The notes under the pieces are model-generated. The model ran no database searches, had not been told where the DNA came from, and worked only from the letters and a program-made list of their open reading frames with translations. Positions 48,700 to 58,640 of a DNA stretch of 64,000 bases are shown here, one piece after another. The DNA is from Pseudoscleropodium purum (lineage: Eukaryota > Streptophyta > Bryopsida > Hypnales > Brachytheciaceae): contig OZ017795.1 of the NCBI GenBank assembly GCA_963969395.1, positions 39,289,063 through 39,353,062 of the forward strand, in the 5' to 3' direction. The position numbers and the translations under genes are program-made. The stretch's first letter is position 1; each line of letters begins with the position of its first letter.

Positions 48700-48972
48700 C
48701 CACAACTATCACTTTTTGCTATTGAGCTTATTTTCTATTATTAGATTGGTCAAATTTTCATATGTTCTTGTTGGCAAGTGAAAAGAGGTTCCAACACACC
48801 AAAGAAGGTGGCATTTGGATACTGTATGCAAAAGTTATTAAGGAACAAGGTTTGTTTCTAAAAGCATTTCTTCCACATAGGTACAAAATTGATTTTGGAG
48901 ATGTACATATAATATAGATGGCGGTTTAAAGTCAATGGCACATTTGGGTGTTCCTACCTTATATTCAATAGA
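48700..48972. repeat. Dispersed repeat, copy 2 (partner at 9,510-9,785)
   Basis: Same orientation and order of blocks as copy 1. It sits about 430 bp upstream of the FBPase start, whereas copy 1 lies about 270 bp downstream of the acylphosphatase. Confidence 0.75.
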
Positions 48973-49329
48973 CACCACCAATGAAATGCATTCAAGTTGA
49001 TGGCATCATCTAATGAATGTTGTACAATTGAAATCACTTTCATATTGTCACTTTATTTAAAAAAATCAGTAGTTGTAGATTAGTACTATTAAAAGTACTT
49101 GAATGGTTGGATTTTCAAACAACCTAAACCTCTTTTTTCTAAAAATGCTCAAAATTTTTGTGACTTTGCACAATTTTTGGTTAGAAATATACACACTGCC
49201 TTTCCCCCCATCAATTACAACAGATGATAAGACTTTTTCAAGAAATTTCATGTTCATACACTTCATCATGTCAAATTCTACAAAATTTCAAAGTTTCAAA
49301 TTTTGATTCCATAACAATTGTTTGTAGGA

Positions 49330-50682
49330 GTCATTCACATATTAACCTAAATGCCCGAGGCACCACATTCTGGTGTCGATAATATTTTGAAGTTAAATCA
49401 AACTTAACCAAGTTACTATATCTAGTAGTTTGTATTTTTGGAAAATTCTTTTTGAAGCCTAGTTTTAGCATCAAAAAATCAATTTTGAAAATTAATGAAT
49501 GATCATGATTTTTTTATTCGAGATTTTGTGCAAGGGTGTCTATTGCAAATCTTGATTTTTTAATGTTGAGGACTCTTGGAAATGAGCCTCAAATACACTA
49601 GATCTTGAAGAAAAAATCACATTAGAAATTCATTTAAAAAAACTACAGAGTAGATTTTGAGAAGTCATAAATTGATTGGAGCTATGTATGTTATGCCCTT
49701 TAACCTCATATTATTTTGGTGACTAATTTTATAGGATTGACATGTGAAAAGAAGATTGAAAGACTTTAAATCACTTTCACAATTTTAACACCTAAAGTTC
49801 CTTGATTATGTTTTCATCAAAAATACTCCAAAACTGTCATTTCTTGTACAAGTTGCAAGCTTTAGAAAAGAAACATTTTTAGACACATGTAATTGTAGGA
49901 TCTTGTAATAAAATCATTTGAAAAGAAGTGGAAAAAATTTCAAAAATTTCCACTATGTAGATTGTAATATATTAGCATTTGAAGTGACAAAAATCATTTT
50001 TTTGTCCCTACAAAAAACCAAGCAATTGCACTTTACAAGGTCACATATGTATGAAAAATGTTCAAAATCGTCGTGCTTCTTTGAATTCATTCTTCAAGGC
50101 ATGTTGGCTACATGCTTGAAATTTTTTAGATCATTTGAAATTGTACAACATATAAGAAAAAAATAGTAAGTAGAAAGATGTAAAGAATGATTCAAAATAC
50201 TAAATTATTTTTTTTGAAATACTAAATTATAATTTTGAAAATAAATGATTTTAGTATTTTTTGCTTGGACTACCGAAGTTGAGAAACAAACTCAATATTA
50301 GGTCATACTTTTGATTCATATTTCCAAATGTCCTAAAATTTAGTACACTTAAAAGATATTCCTCCTCTACACCTTCTATTCAAATTTGGGCCTAAAACAT
50401 TGAAATCTCTAGTCGCACGCAATTGCCCAAAATTTCTATGTTGCCAGAAAATGCAGCTTGGTCCTTTAGAGGTTAACACCCTTATGATCAAACATTATAA
50501 TCTTTCAATCCATAAGAGAATTTTTTGTGCTTTTTTTTCTAATGTGATCTTTAATATGTCTAGTTTGAATTTATATAGTTATAATTCAATAAAATTTGAT
50601 CAAATGTTGACTTTTTGTTTAATTTAGAGCAAATTCCAAGAAGCTCAAAAAAAGCCATGGGCATTTAGGATTTAACATGTAA
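49330..50682. mobile_element. Unclassified TIR-like element, 1.35 kb
   Basis: The left end reads TTAACCTAAATGCCC and the right end GGGCATTTAGGATTTAA, giving inverted CCTAAATGCCC termini next to TTAA. A truncated, internally deleted inverted copy is at 30,650-31,200. There is no coding capacity beyond short AT-rich ORFs. The superfamily is undetermined. Confidence 0.5.
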
Positions 50683-50839
50683 GACCCAAAAATAATGAGT
50701 CATACAAGGGAAGGACACCTTCCATTCAATTAAGGCAATATAAACCACAAGTCTGCTACTTTCTGAATTTTACTTACACTTATATCATCAACCACTATAG
50801 TTTACATCAATATGATGAAATCGACAATCCATAAATCCA

Positions 50840-52355
50840 TACTTTAAGTTAGGTTGTTTGTTTTGTTTGTTTGTTACCTTGAGATCTCCTGAACTGTGTG
50901 TCCCCTAGTAGCATTCTTAGTATTGTTGGAAAGGTCTCAATAAGGAGGTGTGCACAAACTTTGTTTTGTGGTGTTCCAATCTATGGCTTAAAAGTTATTG
51001 AATTTTAAAGTTTTTATGAATTAAAAAAATAAAAATAAAAAACTTTACTTTCATTCTCACCAAAGCAACGACACGGGGCACACTAAGAAATACCTTAAAA
51101 TAGGCTATTTGATTTGTTTGTTTGTTACATTGAGATCTCCTGACCCATGCATCCTCCAATCACATTCTTGGTATTGTTAGAAAGCTCTTGGCGAGGAAGG
51201 GTGCATGGGTATTGTTTCATTGTGTTTGGACCAATGACATAAAAGTTATTGAATTTCAAAGTTTTTATCAATTAGAAATTTACTTTTACTTTTATTTTAA
51301 CTGTGGCAATGGTACGGGGCACTTCAATACCTTAAGATAGATTGTTTGTTTTATTTTGTTTATTTGTTTGTTATGTTGAGATCTCTAAGACCTTGCGTCC
51401 CCTAGTTGCATTCTTAGTACTACTAAAAAGGCCCCTAGTGAAGAGGGGTGCATGGGCATTGTTTTGTGGTATTTGGATTTATGGCATAAAAGGTATTGAT
51501 TTTCAAATTTTTTATCAATTAAAAAATGAGAAAATTACTTTTGTTTATATTTCATGGCAACAGCACAAGGCACACTAATCCATCTATTAAATTAGGTTGT
51601 TTGTTTGTTTGTTTGTTTTCTTTTGTATTGTTTATTACATTGAGATCTCCTAGACCATGTATCTCCCATTTGCATGTTTGGTATCATCGAAAAGCCCTCG
51701 GCAAGGAGGGATGTATAGGCTTGGTTTTGTGGCGTTTTGATCTAAAGCATGAAAGTTATTGAATTGCAAAATTTTATGGATTAAAAAAACTAGAAAATTC
51801 TTTTTTCTTTTGTTTTGACTGTAGCAATGGCATGGGTCACACTATTCCTTCTATTAAATTATTTTGTTTGTTTGTTTTGTTTTATTTTGTTTTATTTGTT
51901 ATGTTGAGATCTCTTGGACATGCATCTTCCATTCAAGTGTTTAGTATCATTGGAAAGCCCTCGGCAAGGAGGGGTGCACGGGCTTGGTTTCGTAGAGTTC
52001 TGACCTAAGGCGTGAAAGTTATTGAACTTTGAAGCTTTTATGAATTAAAAAAATTAGAAAATTATTTTTCCTTTTGTTTTGACTATGGCAACGGCATAGG
52101 GTGCACTAGTATATCTTAACTTAGGTTGTTTTTTTTGCTTGTTACATTGAGATTTCTAGGATTGTGTGTCTTCTAATCACATTCTAGGTACTATTGGAAA
52201 GCCCTTGGCAAAGAAGGGTGCACATGCTTTGTTTCATGGTGTTTGGATAAATGGCATGAAAGTTATTGACTTTCAAAATTTTGATGAATTAAAAAATTAG
52301 AAAATTACTTCTATTTATATTTTAACTGTACCAATGGCATAGGGTACACTAGTTT
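50840..52355. repeat. Six-unit tandem array, about 250-bp period
   Basis: Each unit has the same order: a TTTGTTTG run, TTACATTGAGATCTCC, a CATTCTTGGTA-like block, GAAAG...GGAGGGGTGCA, GTTATTGAATTTCAAAGTTTTTAT, AATTA...ACTT and GGCAACGGCACAGGGCACACT. The GAGATCTC anchor falls at 50881, 51132, 51378, 51642, 51906 and (as GAGATTTC) 52149, so periods are 243-264 bp. Units differ from each other by roughly 15-25 percent by eye. No conserved ORF. Confidence 0.85.
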
Positions 52356-53960
52356 GACATCTAAAACAAATACTATTTTTTTTTAATTTACCTTTCTAAC
52401 ACAAAACCATCATGGAAAATAGGCAACCCAAAGAAGTAAAGGTACCATTTGGAAAAAAATAGTTCATTTGTCACTGTCATTGTTATATAATATTGATTTG
52501 ACTTTCACAATAATGCAACATTAGATGTAATTTTCAAATGAAGTTTTTATGATTTGAACATTCAATAACTCTTGGAGTTAAAATTTACAATTCCAAAAAA
52601 ATTACAATTTTACAAGACTTTTGGAAATTTTGGATTTTTTGAAAACCGAAAAGTGATGAAAGAGATTCTTTTAATCAACAAATTTTTCTAAGTTATTATT
52701 CTTGAACTCTAAAGTTCCAATGTCTTGATATAGGACAAAATGGAATTTTAGACTTTGTTCCTCATAGATTATATTTTTGTTTACATGGAAAGCTAAAAAG
52801 CTTTGATTCATTCTATTTGGATTAGTGATGTGAAAGTTATGGAGTCTCTTGAGTGATGGACAATCATAGCATCTTCCTAAAAAAATAACATATTGAATTT
52901 GTTTTTGAATTCAATTTTCAATAAGAAAAAGTTCAAGAAGGATTAGTATGCTTGCTAGAACAATTTCATTGTTTGATTACCTTGAACCAATTCCATTTTA
53001 GAACTATAGTTTGTAACAATTTAGTTTTTCCTTCTATCTTGTACTTCTATTAAATAAATTTATTAAGAGTGAAAATCAAGTTGTTGTTTTTTGAATTTTT
53101 TTCTAAGAATTTCAATTTAATTCTTCAATATACAAAGAAATTAAACCAATATTAGTAGTGCAAAAATTTTAAGCTAAGAAGATCAAAGTCTTATAATCTA
53201 GTCATTCAAAGTGCAAAAAGTATATTTTCTTCACTTTAAACACAAGTATCATGCAATCTATGTGGTCAAAGTTTCTAAAAATTTTCCTATATATTTTCAT
53301 ACTAGTCTAGTTGGTATAGGATCCTAGGCTCTTATGAATAGATCCAACACATTTTAGACAAGAGTATCCAGGGATTGGTTTCAAAAAAGGGCCAAAATTA
53401 AACCAAGTGTAGCTATCTTAATGTGTATTATGAAATGAACTTACATATGTTTATAACTTTATACAAGGAGGAGATTTTTTACCAATGACATTTGAAAGAT
53501 TCTTTACCATAAATTGTTGACTAGTACATAGTCATTCAAGGAATATTAATATTTGTCCCTTGTACCCCTTTTGTCTCAAAATGATCTTCTAGTAATTTAG
53601 TTGGACAAAATGTTCCAAATTAAGGCTATTTTGAACTTTAGGTAGAGTTTGGTGTACTCCAAACATCCTAAAATTTTGAGCTCCAAAACCCTTTTTAAAA
53701 TGTAGTCCTAGAGTACTCAAAAGTGAGATTTTTGATGCAATTTTGAAGTACACGAGTGACCACAAAATTATCCAGTTTATGTGGACCCAAACCAATATTT
53801 AATTGGTTATTTTCTACTAAATAGTACCAATGTCTGTTGGCCACACGTACTTGGGCTTTCATACTATGGCCCAAGGCCATGTGGTCATTACCTACCAGTT
53901 TTATCTAACTTGTGATCTCATCATTGATGGCTATCAATAGGCAACAAGAAGAACAATCAA
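52356..53960. other. Gene-free AT-rich spacer
   Basis: No gene or recognisable element seen. Confidence 0.4.
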
Positions 53961-53964
53961 GGTT

Positions 53965-54170
53965 GATAGGACGTCCGGATGCGGACGCTGTGTCTGCAGC
54001 GTCCGCTGACAATCGCGGACGCCGTCCGCCCATCTACCCCGCCCGCCCCGGCCTGCCCTGTCCGCCCCATCCGCCCCGCCCCGCCCATCCGCCTTCCGAC
54101 GGCGGGAGGGACACAGCATCCGCTGGCATCCATGCGGACGGACGTCCGGGTTACGGACGCCTTTTTTGGG
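53965..54170. repeat. GC-rich palindromic island with G-quadruplex potential
   Basis: About 200 bp of strongly GC-rich sequence in a ~30 percent GC neighbourhood. It has a perfect 10-bp-stem hairpin (GCGGACGCTG 53981-53990 with CAGCGTCCGC 53997-54006) and a second overlapping stem (GCGTCCGC 53999-54006 with GCGGACGC 54015-54022). Outer arms contain GGACGTCCGG, GACGCTGTGTC and its partner GACACAGC. The centre (54,025-54,095) is a C-rich series of CCGCCC/CCGCCCC units, so the minus strand has several nearby GGGG runs. ORFs across it are low-complexity and not called as genes. Confidence 0.7.
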
Positions 54171-54179
54171 CGGAAGTAG

Positions 54180-56215
54180 AGATTCGTCAACCCTGAGAAC
54201 AATACATGCATCTCTGAAAATTTTGAATCAAGACTTTTGATTGGAGTTTCTTTCTGTTGCTCCTAGATTTGCTTCCAATTCCCCACCCACCCTTTTTTAC
54301 ATTAGATCATACATCCAAAAAAACATTTTGGGACAAAAAATGAAGGACCACCAAAAGATCGTTTTGGAACGGAAGAAGTATAATGCTATAATTGCATATA
54401 AGTTCATTTTGTTGCATTCACTAATAGGACAATTAATGTAGCAAATATTTCTTTTTGTTAATTATAAACCTTTGCCAAAGAAGAATATAAGAGCATAAGG
54501 TATGCACACCAATCATTAATACTCTTTCAACTATGTCTCATGTATACACCAATTCAACATTTTAGCCCAAAATCTTGGAGAAGTGTCAAAAAAGAAATTT
54601 TCTGGATTGTGTGATTTATAGAAGAGCTAACAATGATTTGAATAAAAAAATTCTTCTGTAATTTGCTAGCTAGTTGTGTTAACAAATGACAAATTGCTTT
54701 TGCTTTGCACACTAAGAGACTTGTGATTGGCTTGAAATTAGTATAGTAAATTGTATGGGTGGAATAAATAATTGACTCGCATTGTAAATCCAATGCCTAA
54801 ATTGTTGAAAAATATATTTTTTTATTTTACATCAAATTATTTAGTACTTTGTAGGAGTGACCTTATTAAATTGAAGAGAATCTGGATAGCTAAGATAGCA
54901 TTTTCTTTCAATAGATGTGGCAACCTATATTCTTTTGGGGACATCTTCTTTTACATTTGGATCTTCAACAATGTTTTTGGACCCTGAGATCATTAGATTT
55001 TTAAGTAAAGGATAGGATCTGCACAACTTTGCCAAATTATTAAATTGTTTTCAAAAGATAAGCTTCAACATATGCTAAAACTAGAATTATTCTTTAAGAT
55101 TCTTGTATATCAAAATTTTGGCTTATATTTCAAAAGCTTTCAAGCCTTCACCATCAAAATGTAGAATTGCATTATAACATCTTGTTCTGAAAACCAAACA
55201 ATACATGAAGTAATTTTTCAACCTAGGATCTAAAAACACATCAAACTTCACTAGAACTTCAATTTGACAAAAATCAAATGCAATGGACCACAACAACCAA
55301 GTCCTTCGTCACTTCTGTTATAATTCTTTCAATCCAAGTGATGAGTCTTATTGAAAATGCAAAGTTGACATTGAACTACAAAAGCTCATCAAATCATACT
55401 ACACAGAAGTGCAAGCAGCAAATCGATTGTATTATCAAAAGATAATCGTAAACATCAAAGACAAATAAATAATGATACATTAAAGATGAAAGTACTAAAC
55501 TAAAACAACACAAATGAATGAAAAAGAACATGATGAGAATGGGATAAAGTAATGGAATAAGGGTGAGCAAAATTCCAACACCCCACCCCTTTGCTTTTAA
55601 CTATTCTGAAGATGCTAAGGCAAGAATCAAGTGGAGTAGAATGTGAGAGAAGATGTTGTGATGCAAGTTGTTGCCTACGGAAACACTAGTTGTATTTTGT
55701 GAATATACAGATGCTTTATCTACGGTGAGTTTGATGATCAAGATGTTGTCTTTTGGTGGTGAGGTCCTTTGGAGAGATTGTTAACGTGTAAATGCAATTT
55801 GCATATAGGGTGAACTTGGGTTACTAGTGTTGTTGCTATGGTTGCTGATTTTTGTCAATGGAGCAAGAAGATAATAGAGCACGTCTTCTCATGGATCACT
55901 ATGTCAATGTAGAACAAACATGAATAAGCAAAAGGATCATTTTTGAATACAAAGGTTTTTGTTGGGTTTAGGGAGACAATAGTTTATTGTTGAATAGGGT
56001 AGGGTATTCCAACAAAGAAAATTGGAAGGCCGATTTTGCTCATCTAGAGATGTGGTAGGATAATCAAGGCACCAAAAAAAACTCTAAGGTTCTTGATTTT
56101 AAGTTGAAGGTATTAAAGAAAGCATTATGGATTGGCGGGTGGTATATCCCTACCAAGGTGAAAGTTAGATTTTTGAGTGGATAGGATGAGGACAAATTCT
56201 ACAAATTGCTCATTA
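54180..56215. other. Gene-free AT-rich spacer
   Basis: No gene supported. The minus strand has TGTTGGAATTTTGC near 55,585 and TGTTGGAATACCC near 56,000. Either could be the start of a copia LTR belonging to the pol remnant to the right; neither could be paired with a second LTR. Confidence 0.35.
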
Positions 56216-56517
56216 GCATTGGCAAGTGATAGAATGTCCACTTTGTATCTATTTGTTGTAAACTTTGGATAACTAATGGCTTCTATAGAAAATGAACCTC
56301 TTGTTTTGTGGTAGGAATAAAGGTAACTTTGATTCTTTTGCTAAGTAATTTTTCTCTAATAAAATGGTCTTGAATTGCAATATGTTTGGTATGAGCATGC
56401 ATCACTAGATTACTAGCAAAGTGAATATAAGATTGGTTATTATTGAAAATGGGAGTAGTGGGATTGGATAGTTCACTTGGCTCTCATAAAAGTTGTTGGA
56501 GGTTGAGTACATCTTTT

Positions 56518-56824
56518 CACTACAACAAAATATGGTAAAAAAAACGCTCTCAAAATTGAATGCGGTTTTTTTGCCACAATTTTGTGCATGTGCACATAGT
56601 GGACAACAAACTTCTTTTGCAATTTCCCACTGCAATTTCTGGAATTTGGAGGTGTGTAATACACCATTGAAAAGGTATTTTCAATACGCCTCCAAATTTT
56701 AAAAATTGAAATGGTAAATTGCAAAAAGATTGACTGCATGCATAGTCGGCTTGCACAAAATCGTGGCAAAAAGAACCGCATTCAATTTTGAGTGCGGTTT
56801 TTTTTACCATGTTTTGTTATAGTG
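56518..56824. mobile_element. Foldback CACTA-type MITE, 307 bp, with TTT target duplication
   Basis: The left end is CACTACAACAAAATATGG; the reverse-complemented right end is CACTATAACAAAACATGG. The terminal inverted repeats pair nearly perfectly over about 75 bp, and a looser second block inside (TTTTGCAATTT...TTTGGAGG) extends the foldback through most of the element. TTT flanks it at 56,515-56,517 and 56,825-56,827. It splits the RNase H frame of the copia remnant, so it is younger than the retrotransposon. Confidence 0.85.
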
Positions 56825-57224
56825 TTTGTAGTTTTTGTTAGGACTCAATACTTCACTTTAGATGTCAATAGAGATATTGTTGGCTAAAGTTTGGCAGATT
56901 ATAGGATATTGTTGGTTCCTAGTTTATGAACAATACCAAAGATAGAACTCCTAGTGTCTAGATCACATCCCCGATCCCCATGTACAAAACTCTAAAGAGA
57001 GCTTGAATTATCAAAAATAAATAGTGTATGTACCACAGTTCCTTGTACCCTTCAAATATTGAAGGATTTGTTTTGTAGCTTGTAAGTGAGCTAGTTAGGG
57101 ATTAGTCATATAACAACTATAGAACTCACAATATAGCAAATGTCAAATCTAGTATTTGTAGTGTAGATAAGACTACCTACAAATAATTGATATAGTTGTA
57201 AATGAACTTTGGGTGAATTAGAAG

Positions 57225-57445
57225 ATTTTCAACCCCCTCGGAGGGCTATGAGTTCTGTGGGCTACTAGCGTCAAGGGAACAACCTTGCAACAACTTGACG
57301 TGGCAAAATAGTTTCCACGTCACCAAAAATTAAATTAAAATTAAAAAAAAATTACGCTTTTTTTCATCCTAATTTTTTTTATAAAAGAAAATCTGATAGC
57401 AGTTGTTCCCAATCTACCAAGAGAACAACATTGGGGGAATAAGAG
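57225..57445. repeat. MITE-like repeat, copy 2 (inverted relative to 6,236-6,460)
   Basis: See the partner entry. It includes CCCCCTCGGAGGGCT, TTGACGTGGCAAAATAG with a nearby ACGTCACC, an A/T-rich core and GTTGTTCCCAATC. It lies inside the copia remnant, between its RT and RNase H parts. Confidence 0.45.
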
Positions 57446-58640
57446 TGAAACAACCCTCCAGCTCCCCAAATCTCTTCTAATGTTCCAATCTTTGTAGAAA
57501 GTTTGGTTTTAGGATCCATGGGAAGATTTGATGAATTACAATTTTGAAGGCCAAATCACTGTCTAGAGAAGTTTGTCAATGTAAGATTGTTGGTGAACAA
57601 ATATTTCCAACTTGGTATATATGAAGTAATTTGTCACATAGCCAAGATTTGTCATTTCAAAGTACTATTTCAGGGCCTTTTTGAGGTTGAATATCATATT
57701 GGTGTCATCACTGGTAATAAAAAAATCTACATATACAACAACAATGATTGTTTTGTTATTTTAAATATAGTAATACAAGATTGTATCTATTTTATTCCTA
57801 GTCAATCTTTGAAAAATAAGCCAAGCATCAATTGTGGCATACCATGTTCATCAAAACTGGCATAAATCATAGAATACTCTTTTGACTAGTTAAACTTTTG
57901 TCAAATCATTTGAATATGGAAAGCCTTCCAGAATTTCCATAACAACATGATCATCTAGGGTGTTGTTTTAAAACATACTTATCACATCCATGTGATGAAG
58001 TGACCAACCGTATTTGGTTGCAAGAAAAAAAATGGTTTGCATTGTGGACCATTGGACAATAGGTGCAAATATCTCGTTGTAGTCCATTTTGCCTTTTTGT
58101 TGAAAACTATATGCTACAAATTGTGCCTTTTGCTTATTCAATTTCCCTAAGGGTCCTTTTTTAATTTTAAATTGCCATTTGGTCTTAATAGATTTCATCC
58201 CAGGTTTCATATCTATGACGTTCCAAATCTAGTTTTTGCTAATAAAATGGATTTTGGTATAAATAGTTTTTTGACAACTATTGTCTAAAATAGCTTTAGT
58301 ATAATTCAAAAGTTCTTCTTCAACATCATTGAATAATAGCCAAAAATCTTGGAGTTTCTTTGGTGGTTTTTGCAATCTAGTAGAGTTTAAACGTGGCTAT
58401 CAAGATGAACCAACAATATTTTGTGTCATATGATTGATAGCATGTTCTAGTGTAGTAGCATCATGACTAAAGTTTGGTTGGCTAGAATTAATATCTACTA
58501 ACAAGTCTAATCTAGGGGGGTTTGATGAATGGATGAGTGCCTTGGGTGCTATAGTAGAGTCATGAATATATGGTAATGATAAATTGTGGGATGGCATGTT
58601 ACATTAGAGCCAATTTAGACCCAAATAATGTCTCCTTAAG

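Larger units (their letters stand above)
48269..50839. other. FBPase upstream region and repeat-filled spacer
   Basis: The first ~200 bp is the FBPase promoter side. The rest holds the second copy of the 9.5-kb repeat (48,700-48,972) and the TTAA-ended element (49,330-50,682). No gene is supported; the many small ORFs are AT-rich. Confidence 0.5.
56220..58640 (-). pseudogene. Ty1/copia retrotransposon pol remnant (RT to RNase H)
   Basis: Transcription order from about 58,640. First comes a linker typical of the integrase-RT junction, then the RVT_2 domain: KTKWQFKIKKGPLGKLNKQKA, DYNEIFAPIV, WSLHHMDVISMF. After a frameshift it reads VVMEILEGFPYSNDLTKV and a decayed segment with the active-site region (VVVYVD). 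The RNase H part has CDLDTRSSIFGIVHKLG, and then, across an inserted MITE (56,518-56,824), TPIFNNNQSYIHFASN and HTKHIAIQDHFIREKLL, followed by IKVTFIPTTKQ. Many stops show it is dead. Gag, protease, most of integrase and clear LTRs were not found. Confidence 0.85.

Noticed and set aside
53912..54211. ORFs of 60-94 codons in the GC-rich island
   Set aside because: Low-complexity Pro/Arg/Gly frames produced by CCGCCC repeats; open on both strands with no start context.
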